In this document: positions 45,139-53,788 of the stretch, in pieces | How positions within the stretch are numbered: the stretch's first letter is position 1 | How the letters are laid out: each line of letters begins with the position of its first letter | Assembly: GCF_001552715.1 (NCBI RefSeq) | Contig: NZ_BCRS01000014.1 | Location: 1-60,660, forward strand | DNA length: 60,660 nucleotides | Direction: 5' to 3' | Origin: Mycolicibacterium vaccae NBRC 14118 = CIP 105934 | Lineage (GTDB): Bacteria > Actinomycetota > Actinomycetes > Mycobacteriales > Mycobacteriaceae | Notes under the pieces: generated by a model | The model's database searches: none | Seen by the model: the letters and a program-made list of their open reading frames with translations, nothing else | What the model was told of the DNA's origin: nothing | Made by a program: the position numbers and the translations under genes

Positions 45139-45549
45139 TTGTCGTATGAGGTCAACAAAAGGATTCACGAGCGCGCCGCGTTCGATCCTGCCTACCCGAC
45201 TGCCACGAGCGCTGCCGACATCAACGCCACGCTGAGCGCAATCTGGACCGATGAGGCAGCCGCGCCGACTAGCTGTCAAAAGATGAGGACCATTCTTGCC
45301 CAGCAGATTTGGCCACACCGGATCCGTTCGGGATTTCCGTTCGCCGACGTCGTTGTGGCGGGGAAGACCGGAACGATCGGCCCGATCCGCAACGAGGCAG
45401 CCGTTGTCAAGATTCCAGGTGAGGTACCCATAGCCGTATCAGTGTTCACTCGCGCAGCACGCTCGGATCTGTCGTTGCCGATCGTCGATACCGCGATCGG
45501 CCGTGCCGCCTATCTCGCAGTCACCGAGGTGCGTGCCTGGTCCGGTTAG
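45139..45549 (+). pseudogene. 3' half of a class A beta-lactamase-like gene
   Basis: About 136 codons that read like the C-terminal half of a class A beta-lactamase: DPAYPTATSAADINATLSAI, QQIWPHRIRSGFPFADVVVA, then the KTG triad in AGKTGTIGPIRNEAAVVK, and AVSVFTRAARSDL. The SxxK half is missing and no proper start exists; an AGGAGG at 45114-45119 followed by GTG at 45129 is in another frame and stops after six codons. A decayed gene. Confidence 0.65.
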
Positions 45550-45604
45550 ATGCGCCTCTGGTCGAGCTCGCATCGGTACGTGACGGCCCGTCGGAGTCGG
45601 GGTC

Positions 45605-47548
45605 TCAGTGGGTGGCCGGATCGGTCAGGATCTCGACCATGGCCGGCCCCGGGTGGCTGAGCGCTTCCGAGATCGCGTGACCGAGATCCCGTGGATCGGT
45701 GACGCGTCTGCCGTAGCCGCCGCAGTTGCGGGCGTACGCGGCGAAGTCCGGGTTCTGCAGGGAGGTCTGCCAGACCGCGTACTCGGCGCTGCGCTGTTCC
45801 TCGCTGATCTTCGCGAGTTCGCCGTTGTTGAGCAGGATGTGCGTGATGTTCATGTCGTACTTCACCGCGGTGGTGAAGTCGGCGAGGTACTGACCGAAGC
45901 CGCCGTCGCCGGTGATGGCGACGATGGGACGGTCCGGTGCGGCGGCCCAGGCGCCCATCGCCGCGGGGAATCCGAAGCCGATGGATCCGAGATACCCGGA
46001 CATCAGCACCGATTGTTCTGCGGCTTCGAAGTACCGACCGAACGAGTAGGCGTGATTGCCGACGTCCACCGTCAGCACCGCATTCGGCGGTACCAGTCGG
46101 TCGAGCTCCTCGAATACGGTTGCGGCAGCGACACGTCCGTCGAGACGCTTGACCGCACGCCGGGTCTTTTCCTTGCGCCACACCGACCAACGTTCGGCAA
46201 TTTCCGGACGCTGATCCACCAGCACGGGGTTCGGACGGAGGCCGTCGAGAAGGGCGGCGGCGGCAACCCCTGCGTCACCGAGTACCGGCACCGTGACGGG
46301 GCGGAAGCGGCCCAGCATCATGGGGTCGGTGTCCACCTGGATGATCGGCTTGTAAGGCGATATCCCGGTGTGATTCGAGAAGGACGCGCCGAATACCAGC
46401 AGCAGGTCGGCCTTGTTCATCATCCACGATGCGACCGGTGTACCGGAGCGGCCCAGCACTCCGCAGGCCAGCGGGTGGGCGTCCGAGATCTGTCCCTTGG
46501 CTTTGAAAGTGGTCACCACCGGCGCATTCAGCCGTTCGGCCAGGGCGATGATCGCCGGCATGTCGAACTTCGCTCCGGCACCGACGACGACCAGCGGTCT
46601 GGTCGCGGTGCTGATCAACGCGAGGGCCTGGTCGACCGAAGCCGGCGGGGGAGACACCCGAAGGTCGGGCATGCGGCCTTCGGGGCCGGAGGTCGATGCG
46701 GCGGGGGCCGCGAGGATCTGCACTTCGTCGGGCAGCACGAGATGGCCTACCCCGCGATCGATGATGGCGTGCTTGAGGGCCATCGTCATCAGCTCCGCAT
46801 GGTCGGAGCCAGAACGCACCATCGCCGAGTACACCGACACGTCGGCGAATGCCGCGAGCAGATCGATGTCCTGGAACGCGCCCTTGCCCGCCACGGAGGA
46901 ATCGACGTTCCCGGATAGAGCCAGAACTGGTGCGCGGTCGGATTTTGCGTCATAGAGGCCGGTCAGCAAGTTCGTGGAGCCTGGACCGGCGATACCCAGG
47001 CATGCGGCGGGCCGACCGGTGAGCTTCCCGTACGCGGCAGCTGCGAATGCTGCGGCACCCTCGTGGCGGATGCCGAAATACCGGATCTTCCCGGCGGTTT
47101 CGGCGCGATGCATGGCCTCGGCGATGCCGAGGTTCGAGTGTCCGACCATGCCGAAGACCGTGTCGACGCCCCAGTTGGTCATGGTCTCGACCAGTACGTC
47201 ACTGACCGTCCGCACGTGCGGGGCAGGTTCAGGTACACCGACGTAGACGCCGTCGGCGCGGACATCGACGGGGTAGGTGCGGACGTTGAAGTCGGGGCCA
47301 CCTGCGGCCTCGCCAGTGAACGGATCGAAGTCGAAACCGTGCCACGGACAGCGGATCTTGTCGTTCTCGAGGGTGCCCTGACCGAGCGGGCCACCCTGAT
47401 GGGGACACCGGTTGTCGATGGCACCGTAACGACCGTCGAGTCTGGTCAGCGCGACTGTCTTGAGTCCGACCGGGCAGGTGGTCACTTCGCCCTCGTCGAG
47501 ATCGCCGGCGTCGACGGCCTTGTGCCAGGTGAGACCTTGATCAGTCAC
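45605..47548 (-). CDS. Rieske-fused thiamine-pyrophosphate enzyme
   Basis: A 647-aa fusion. Residues 1-105 are a Rieske [2Fe-2S] domain with C48-P-H50 (RCPHQGGPLGQGTL) and C67-x2-H70 (CPWHGFDFDPFTG). Residues 110-647 are a full TPP enzyme of the acetolactate-synthase/pyruvate-oxidase type: E163 that activates TPP (RHEGAAAFAAAAYGKLTG), a central cofactor domain (VVVGAGAKFDMPAI), and the TPP-Mg motif GDG (547-549) to NN. GTG 47548 overlaps the stop of the upstream gene by 4 bases (GTGA). A TPP enzyme with its own Rieske cluster is unusual; it suggests that electrons from a 2-oxoacid decarboxylation pass to the partner flavoprotein or the reverse (inference). Confidence 0.85.
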   Translation of the reverse strand: MTDQGLTWHKAVDAGDLDEGEVTTCPVGLKTVALTRLDGRYGAIDNRCPHQGGPLGQGTLENDKIRCPWHGFDFDPFTGEAAGGPDFNVRTYPVDVRADGVYVGVPEPAPHVRTVSDVLVETMTNWGVDTVFGMVGHSNLGIAEAMHRAETAGKIRYFGIRHEGAAAFAAAAYGKLTGRPAACLGIAGPGSTNLLTGLYDAKSDRAPVLALSGNVDSSVAGKGAFQDIDLLAAFADVSVYSAMVRSGSDHAELMTMALKHAIIDRGVGHLVLPDEVQILAAPAASTSGPEGRMPDLRVSPPPASVDQALALISTATRPLVVVGAGAKFDMPAIIALAERLNAPVVTTFKAKGQISDAHPLACGVLGRSGTPVASWMMNKADLLLVFGASFSNHTGISPYKPIIQVDTDPMMLGRFRPVTVPVLGDAGVAAAALLDGLRPNPVLVDQRPEIAERWSVWRKEKTRRAVKRLDGRVAAATVFEELDRLVPPNAVLTVDVGNHAYSFGRYFEAAEQSVLMSGYLGSIGFGFPAAMGAWAAAPDRPIVAITGDGGFGQYLADFTTAVKYDMNITHILLNNGELAKISEEQRSAEYAVWQTSLQNPDFAAYARNCGGYGRRVTDPRDLGHAISEALSHPGPAMVEILTDPATH

Positions 47549-49173
47549 AGCGGTATGGCTCCTGCGTAAGGGACCCCGCTCAGATAGGCGAAGTCGCGGT
47601 CGAAGGTGACGAGGTCGTCGAGTTCGAAGTCGGCAAGACGCTGGTGACCGCACGCCCGGGCAAGGACCACCATCAGGTCGACCGTCGCCCGCAGGAACCG
47701 GTTCAACCGCTCTGCTGCTGCGCTCACGGGAAGCCGGGCCCGTAGGCGTGGATCTTGCGTGGCGATGCCGGCCGGGCAGGTGTTGGTGTTGCATGCGCGC
47801 ATCCCGACGCAGCCGATTGCCTGGAGCGCCGCGTTCGACAGACCGATGGCGTCGGCGCCCAACGCCAACGCTTTGACCATGTCCGCCGGTGTGCGGATGC
47901 CCCCCGTGACGGCGAGCGTCACGTGGAGCTCGCCCGCCTTGTCCAGATGCCGCCGGGCACGTGACAATGCCGGGATCGTGGGCACCGATATGTTGTCCCG
48001 GAACAGCGTGGGCGCCGCACCGGTGCCGCCGCCGCGGCCGTCGAGGATGAGGTAATCCACGCCGATCTCGAGTGCGGCATCGATATCGCGCTCGATCTGC
48101 TGCGCACTCATCTTGTAACCGATCGGGATTCCGCCGGAGACGTCGCGGACCTGCGCGGCGAAATCCTGGAACTGGGCCAGGGACGTCCATTCGGGAAACC
48201 GTGCCGGGGAGATCGCCGCCGTGCCCGGCGGAAGGCCCCGGACCTCGGCGATACGGCCCACCACCTTGGGGCCGGGGAGGTGGCCGCCGGTACCGGTCTT
48301 GGCGCCCTGGCCCCCCTTGAAGTGGAAGGCTTGGACTTTGGTCATGTGCTCGAAGCTCCAGCCGAACCGGCCGGATGCCAGCTCGTAGAAGTACTTCGAA
48401 TTCTCTTGCTGCTCTTCGGGTAACATGCCGCCTTCACCCGAACAGATTCCCGTCCCAGCTAGTTCAGCACCGGCCGCGAGCGCGGTCTTGGCTTCCTGGG
48501 AGAGAGCGCCGAAGCTCATGTCGCTGACGAACAACGGAATGTCGAGCACCAGCGGACGTGCCGCGTTCGGGCCGATCACCGTCGTGGTGCTCACGGGTTC
48601 GTCGTCGATCAGCGGCAGCCGGGCGAGCTGCGCGGTGACCACTTGGATCGAATCCCACGACGGCAGGAGCTCGCGTGGCACGCCCATGGCCGCCGTCGGC
48701 CCATGCCGGCCCACTCTGCTCAATCCATGTGCGGCCAGTTCGTGAATCTGTGTGACGAACGGTTCCTCGGCGGTATCGGACGCGCTGATCCACCGGCCCT
48801 GGTAACCGTCGTCGGCGTAGGTCTGCGGATTACTGCGTGCGAACTCGGCGATGGCCGACTCGTCGACGTACACCGAGCCGTCGGACACCCACGCGGGGAA
48901 GGTGGCCAGTGCGATTGCGGGGTTGACCGGTGACACACCGGAATCGATCTCGTAGCGCCACCCGTGTACGCCGCACACCACGAGCCCGCCTTCGACGCGG
49001 CCGTCCGACATCAGCGCGCCGCGGTGCGCACACCGGCCGGACAACGCCGATACGTCGTCGCCCCTACGGATCAGCACGACGTCGACACCTGCTGCGACGA
49101 TCGCATACGGGACGTTTTCAGGGATTTCAGACAGCGAGGCGACGCGCAGCGTCTTGCCCGTTTCAATTGTCAC
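47545..49173 (-). CDS. Rieske-fused FMN glutamate-synthase-like protein
   Basis: A 542-aa fusion. The N-terminal Rieske domain has C48-A-H50 (RCAHRGALMSDGRV) and C67-x2-H70 (CGVHGWRYEID), the same positions as in its partner. The rest is the FMN/Fe-S domain of glutamate synthase (GltB centre): GIPIGYKMSAQQIERDIDAA, LDGRGGGTGAAP, and the cluster Cys C455-x5-C461-x4-C466 in GCVGMRACNTNTCPAGIATQ. No glutaminase domain is present. GTG 49173 is chosen because it aligns the Rieske Cys exactly with the next protein; TTG 49203 would add ten residues. Translationally coupled to the TPP enzyme gene. Confidence 0.85.
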   Translation of the reverse strand: MTIETGKTLRVASLSEIPENVPYAIVAAGVDVVLIRRGDDVSALSGRCAHRGALMSDGRVEGGLVVCGVHGWRYEIDSGVSPVNPAIALATFPAWVSDGSVYVDESAIAEFARSNPQTYADDGYQGRWISASDTAEEPFVTQIHELAAHGLSRVGRHGPTAAMGVPRELLPSWDSIQVVTAQLARLPLIDDEPVSTTTVIGPNAARPLVLDIPLFVSDMSFGALSQEAKTALAAGAELAGTGICSGEGGMLPEEQQENSKYFYELASGRFGWSFEHMTKVQAFHFKGGQGAKTGTGGHLPGPKVVGRIAEVRGLPPGTAAISPARFPEWTSLAQFQDFAAQVRDVSGGIPIGYKMSAQQIERDIDAALEIGVDYLILDGRGGGTGAAPTLFRDNISVPTIPALSRARRHLDKAGELHVTLAVTGGIRTPADMVKALALGADAIGLSNAALQAIGCVGMRACNTNTCPAGIATQDPRLRARLPVSAAAERLNRFLRATVDLMVVLARACGHQRLADFELDDLVTFDRDFAYLSGVPYAGAIPL

Positions 49174-49325
49174 GCGCGCCCGTCCCCATCGTTCAACTGT
49201 CAATCACCGACGATCGTACGCGTCGGTCGTCGGCATCCTGTTGAATGCGTGCAGCGATGACATTGGGCGCCAATAGAGGTCACCCCATCTGTACGAACAA
49301 ACTCAGTTTCCATGAAGGAGCGTCG

Positions 49326-49970
49326 ATGCCGCGCACCCGGGTCCATAACCTCAATGTGTCTCTGGACGGCTATGCCGCCGGCGACCACGTGTCTTTCGAC
49401 CATCCGATCGGTGATGCCGGTCAACTTTTCGAGCAGTTCGACGGTCGCGTCATCCATGGCGTCGACAAGGTGCAAGAGCCTATTACCGTCGACCGCGCGT
49501 TGACCAGTATGTGGAGTCAGGGCATCGGCGCCGAGATAATGGGACGGCGAAAGTTCGGGCCTCAAACCGGTGAATGGCCAGACGACGGATGGCAGGGATG
49601 GTGGGGAGACGAACCGCCGTTTCAGACGCCGGTTTTCGTCATGACCCATTACGAGCATCCGCCGATTGAGTTCGCCAATGGAACCAGCTTCCACTTCGTC
49701 AGCGGGTCGCCGAAAGAAGTTCTGCGCCTTGCCCAAGGCGCGGCTGACGGCCGCGATGTTCGCCTCGGCGGTGGGCCGACGACGGTACGTCAGTTCCTTC
49801 AAGCTGATCTGGTGGACTTCATGCACCTGGTGATCGTGCCCGTAGTGCTCGGGCACGGCGTCGCTCTGTGGGACGGACTGGGCGATCTGCGGGGGAGGTT
49901 CGTCGTCGAGTCCGTTGCCACCCCGAGTGGCCTCACCCATCAATTCTTCAACCGCGTAGCCACCCTGTAA
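49326..49970 (+). CDS. RibD/DHFR-fold reductase-like protein (paralogue)
   Basis: A 214-aa protein related to the one at 23636-24250: HNLNVSLDGYAAGDHVSFDH, AEIMGRRKFGPQTGEW, GWWGDEPPFQTPVFVMTHYE, LGGGPTTVRQFLQADLVDFMHLVIVPVVLG. ATG 49326 with AAGGAG upstream. Divergent from the Rieske-GltS gene; any functional link is unproven. Confidence 0.85.
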   Translation: MPRTRVHNLNVSLDGYAAGDHVSFDHPIGDAGQLFEQFDGRVIHGVDKVQEPITVDRALTSMWSQGIGAEIMGRRKFGPQTGEWPDDGWQGWWGDEPPFQTPVFVMTHYEHPPIEFANGTSFHFVSGSPKEVLRLAQGAADGRDVRLGGGPTTVRQFLQADLVDFMHLVIVPVVLGHGVALWDGLGDLRGRFVVESVATPSGLTHQFFNRVATL

Positions 49971-50003
49971 TTGCGCGTGCCGACCGGCGAACGGCGGACC
50001 GAC

Positions 50004-51689
50004 TCATTCCATGATCGCCCGCGCTGCGCGCTCGGCGATCAGCATGACCGGCGCGTTGGTGTTGCCGGAGGTGATGGTGGGCATCGCCGAAGCATCGACC
50101 ACTCGAAGCCCGGCGACGCCGAATACACGGCAGTCGGTGTCGAGCACCGTGCCGGCCGACCGCGGCCGACCATGTCCGTCGAACGCACCCATCGCAGCGG
50201 TGCCCACCGGGTGGAAGATCGTGGTGCCCAGTTCACGGGCTGCCGCCTGCAGGTCGTCGTCGCTCACCAGTTGCGGGCCGGGAAGTGTCTCTTCCGGCTG
50301 GTAGCGGGCCAGCGCCGGTGCCGCCATGATCTGCCGGGTCATCCGCAGGCCACGCACGGCGATCTCACGATCGGCGTCAGTGGACAGGTAGTTGCACAGG
50401 ATCTTCGGGTGGGTCAGCGGATCCGCATCGGCCATGCGCACATGGCCACGCGACGTGGGCCGCAGATTGCAGACCGACGGTGTGATGGCCCCGAAGGGGT
50501 GCAAGGGTTCGCCGAACTTCGGCAGCGACAGGGGCTGCACATGCCACTCCAGGTTCGGACTGGGCAGTGCGGGTTCGCTTCTGGCGAAAGCCCCCAGCGT
50601 GGACGGCGGCATCGTCAGCGGCCCGGACCGCAGGAGCAGGTACTGAATTCCCATGCCCGCGCGGGTGATCCAGTTCCGGTAGAGCGTGTTGACCGTGCGC
50701 GCGCCCCGGACGCGGTAGACCGTTCGGAGCTGTAGATGGTCCTGGAGGTTTTCGCCGACGCCTGGCAGATCGACGACCACCGGGACTTGATGCTGGGCGA
50801 GCAGCCCTGCTGGCCCCAGCCCCGAGACCTGCATCAGATGCGGCGACCCGACCGCACCCGCGGCCAGGATGACCTCCCGGCGGGCTCGAACGTCGACGAG
50901 TTGGCCGTCTTTGAGCAGCCGCACGCCGTTGGCACGGTGCTGCGCCGTGGTCCAGGCGCCGCGGCGCTGACCCTCTGCGACCTGATCGTCCATCAGTAGT
51001 TTCACGGCCTGGGAGTGGGTGTACACGGTGAGATTGGGGCGGTGGGCGACGGGGTGCAGGAAAGCGTCGGCCATCGACCAGCGCCGACCGCGTCTTTGGT
51101 TGACGTGGAAGTACGCGCTGCCGGAGTTGTCGCCGCGGTTGAACTCCTCGATCGGCTCGATGCCGAGTTGAGCAGCGGCCGCCTGCCAGGCGTCCAGGAT
51201 TTTCCAGCGCACCCGCGGCCGCTCGACCCGGATCTCCCCATCGGCGCCGTGCCAGTCGTCAGCACCGCCGAAGTAGTTCTCCAACTCCTTGTAGATTTCC
51301 AGTGTCTCGCCCGGACGGTCTGCGCCACCCCAGAGCCATCGCTCGTCACCGGTGGCCTGCGCCCACTGTTCGTAATCACTTGCCTGCCCACGCATGTGGA
51401 TCATCGCGTTGATCGACGAGCAGCCGCCGATCACGCGGCCGCGCGCGTAGAGGATGCTGCGCCCGGCCAGACCTGGATCGGCCTCCGTCGTGAAGCACCA
51501 GTCGGTGCGGGGGTTGCCGATGGTGTACAGATAGCCCACCGGCACCTTGATCCAGAACAAGTTGTCTTTGCCGCCGGCCTCGATCAGGAGCACACGATGA
51601 TCAGGGTTGGCGCTGAGCCGATTGGCGAGCAGGCAGCCCGCGCTGCCCGCCCCCACAATGATGTAGTCGAATTCGGCCACAGGGCTCAT
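50004..51689 (-). CDS. GMC-family oxidoreductase (choline dehydrogenase-like)
   Basis: A 561-aa FAD enzyme: FDYIIVGAGSAGCLLANRLS, LLIEAGGKDN, RGRVIGGCSSINAMIHMRG (GMC signature 1), EVILAAGAVGSPHLMQVSG (signature 2), GTTIFHPVGTAAMG (catalytic His) and ITSGNTNAPVM. Close in pattern to alcohol or choline dehydrogenases of actinobacteria. ATG 51689; the open frame upstream to 51845 is unlikely coding. Distinct from the island GMC at 17880. Confidence 0.9.
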   Translation of the reverse strand: MSPVAEFDYIIVGAGSAGCLLANRLSANPDHRVLLIEAGGKDNLFWIKVPVGYLYTIGNPRTDWCFTTEADPGLAGRSILYARGRVIGGCSSINAMIHMRGQASDYEQWAQATGDERWLWGGADRPGETLEIYKELENYFGGADDWHGADGEIRVERPRVRWKILDAWQAAAAQLGIEPIEEFNRGDNSGSAYFHVNQRRGRRWSMADAFLHPVAHRPNLTVYTHSQAVKLLMDDQVAEGQRRGAWTTAQHRANGVRLLKDGQLVDVRARREVILAAGAVGSPHLMQVSGLGPAGLLAQHQVPVVVDLPGVGENLQDHLQLRTVYRVRGARTVNTLYRNWITRAGMGIQYLLLRSGPLTMPPSTLGAFARSEPALPSPNLEWHVQPLSLPKFGEPLHPFGAITPSVCNLRPTSRGHVRMADADPLTHPKILCNYLSTDADREIAVRGLRMTRQIMAAPALARYQPEETLPGPQLVSDDDLQAAARELGTTIFHPVGTAAMGAFDGHGRPRSAGTVLDTDCRVFGVAGLRVVDASAMPTITSGNTNAPVMLIAERAARAIME

Positions 51690-51841
51690 TTCCGCACCAT
51701 TCCTCCATTGCCGTCGGATGCGTGTCCTAGTGTGCGCGATGACAGCCCGATACACGCGCATTCCCGGGTGCCCCATAGCACCGTTTGACGGTGAAGCACC
51801 GGCGTGGAATCGGACACCGCGCGGGCAGTTGCGTCGCGGTG

Positions 51842-52999
51842 TCACAGCGCGTCGTACACCGCGGCAATGAGCCGATAGGCACGGCGATCTCCGGCCAGCC
51901 AGTCGCGACGCAGGTTGGGCACAAAGGCGAAAGCGATCTTGTGTTCGAGATCTGCCAGTCCCACCGAGCCACCGGCCCCCGGGTGACCGAAAACGGTCGG
52001 TTGCGCAGGTTCGGGCACCACGAAGTTCTGTGACGGCAGCATGTAGCCGAGGCCGAATGCGCTTTCCAGGCGCAGCACCCGGTCGCAGCCGCGTACGCGT
52101 TCTGTGATCGCTTCCCGCAGAAAACCCGGAGCGACCAGGGTTCCGCCGATCAGGTCGCCGTAGAAATTGGCCAGATCACGAGCGGTGGCCACTAGGCCAG
52201 CTGCCGGCCAGCCGGCCGCCAGTACTTCTGGATCGTTATAGGATGCAACGGGATTCGATGAAGCCCTAATGAACAGCGATTCTGAATCGCCGATCGCGGC
52301 CTCCATCTCGGCGACCGTGTCGTCTGGTATCGGCGGCGCGTTCTCGACGCTCCATACACGCTGCTCGGGCGGTGGCGAACTGATCCGGGCAGCCTCGCGC
52401 ACCGCCGCACCGGAAGCACCGATGAGCAGCTGGTCGCCCAAGCGGCGCCGGGTGAACTCGCCGACTGTCATACCGGTGTGGCGGCGCACGAACTCACCGA
52501 CCAGCCATCCGAAAGTCAAAGCGTGATACCCATGTTCGGTCCCGGGCCGCCAGAGCGGGCTTTGGCGCGCCAACAGGTCGGCCATCGCCACGGGATCCGC
52601 GGCTTGGGCCACCGAGACCGGGCGCTCCAAGACGGGCAACCCGGCCCGGTGGGCCATCAGGTCACTCAGTGTGGTCTCGTGCTTGTCGTGTTGTGCGAAT
52701 TCTGGCCACCAGGCGCTCACTGGTTCGTCGGCACCGTGGCCGCGTTGCTGGGCGACCATGAGGGCCGCAGTCGCCGTCACCCCCTTGGTACAGGAAAAAG
52801 TCGGGCAAGCGGTGTTTCGCGTCCATGGACGTCCGGTCCGTCTGTCGGCAATACCTCCCCACAGATCCACCACCGCACGACCGTCGACGAATACCGCCAC
52901 CGCGGCGCCGAGGTCGTCGCCGCTGGCTAAACCTGCTTCAAAGACGGCTCTCACTTCCGCAAACGCAGGGTCGGCGTGCCCCGCCGCTGAACTGGACAT
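51842..52999 (-). CDS. Serine hydrolase of beta-lactamase fold (esterase A-like)
   Basis: A 385-aa hydrolase with Ser69-x-x-Lys72 (FSCTKGVTATAAL), the Tyr motif region HGYHALTFGWLVGEFVRRHTG, and a GHPGAGGSVGLAD segment near the end, typical of mycobacterial LipL/EstB-type esterases. ATG 52999 is chosen; an in-frame GTG/ATG nearer 53026 adds nine residues. 153 bases separate it from the GMC gene. Confidence 0.85.
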   Translation of the reverse strand: MSSSAAGHADPAFAEVRAVFEAGLASGDDLGAAVAVFVDGRAVVDLWGGIADRRTGRPWTRNTACPTFSCTKGVTATAALMVAQQRGHGADEPVSAWWPEFAQHDKHETTLSDLMAHRAGLPVLERPVSVAQAADPVAMADLLARQSPLWRPGTEHGYHALTFGWLVGEFVRRHTGMTVGEFTRRRLGDQLLIGASGAAVREAARISSPPPEQRVWSVENAPPIPDDTVAEMEAAIGDSESLFIRASSNPVASYNDPEVLAAGWPAAGLVATARDLANFYGDLIGGTLVAPGFLREAITERVRGCDRVLRLESAFGLGYMLPSQNFVVPEPAQPTVFGHPGAGGSVGLADLEHKIAFAFVPNLRRDWLAGDRRAYRLIAAVYDAL

Positions 53000-53079
53000 A
53001 CAAGGAATGAGAACACGTTCGAGCATCGGTCCAGTTCGGATCCTCGACGCTGGCCGCGACGATACGAGCGACCTGGCCG

Positions 53080-53703
53080 CTAGACGAGAGCGGGAACCTC
53101 AGCTGGCAGATACGGCCCGATGTTGCGCAAGGCTCGGTCGATGTAGTCCTGCTTCTCGCCAACCGGGGCGACGTAGTGCAACGCCGCTACGGCCTCGTCC
53201 TTCCCGCACAGCCGCGCGATCACCCAGCCAGCGAGATAGTGCGACGCCAAACAACCGCCGGCGGTGGCGACATTGCCTCTGGCGAAAAACGGCTGATTCA
53301 GCACGTCCACGCCGGCAGCTATCACCCAAGGCTTCGTTGTCAGGTCGGTACAGGCGGGCACATCGCGCAGCAGGCCCAGCTCGGCAAGGACCAACGCCCC
53401 GGAACACTGCGCGGCGATCAGCTGACGCTGCGGGTCGAGGCCCCGCAGAACCTCCATGATGCCCGGGGTTTCCACGACCTCGCGAGTGGCCATGCCGCTG
53501 CCCACGATGACTGCGTCGGCTTGGACCGCTTCCTCCAAGCTGGACATCTGCCTGATGGTGACGCCATTCATCGAGGTCACCTGCGCAGTCGGGGTGGCGA
53601 TCGTGACCTTCCAATCGTCGTTCTGGATGCGGTTGAGCACGCCGAGTGCGATGAGGGAGTCCAGCTCGTTGTAGCCCTCGAAGGTCAAGATGGCGATGTG
53701 CAT
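53080..53703 (-). CDS. DJ-1/PfpI-family protein
   Basis: A 207-aa isonitrile-hydratase-like protein: HIAILTFEGYNELDSLIALGVL, VIVGSGMATREVVETPGIM, nucleophile Cys100 in AAQCSGALVLAELGLL, and TAGGCLASHYLAGW. Divergent from a MocR regulator, which with the double TATGCAT site between them probably controls it. The third PfpI-type protein in this window besides the GlxA regulator. Confidence 0.85.
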   Translation of the reverse strand: MHIAILTFEGYNELDSLIALGVLNRIQNDDWKVTIATPTAQVTSMNGVTIRQMSSLEEAVQADAVIVGSGMATREVVETPGIMEVLRGLDPQRQLIAAQCSGALVLAELGLLRDVPACTDLTTKPWVIAAGVDVLNQPFFARGNVATAGGCLASHYLAGWVIARLCGKDEAVAALHYVAPVGEKQDYIDRALRNIGPYLPAEVPALV

Positions 53704-53746
53704 AAACCGTGTCCTCTCCGTGTGGTGATGCCACCGTAGGAACCCA

Positions 53747-53778
53747 TATGCATGACGGTCAAAGAATTGTTATGCATA
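53747..53778. promoter_or_regulatory. Two TATGCAT boxes between PfpI and mocR genes
   Basis: TATGCAT occurs at 53747-53753 and 53771-53777, 24 bp apart in direct orientation; the second is part of the 8-bp palindrome TATGCATA. MocR/PdxR regulators bind paired repeats of this kind between divergent genes. Confidence 0.55.
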
Positions 53779-53788
53779 CAATCCGCAA

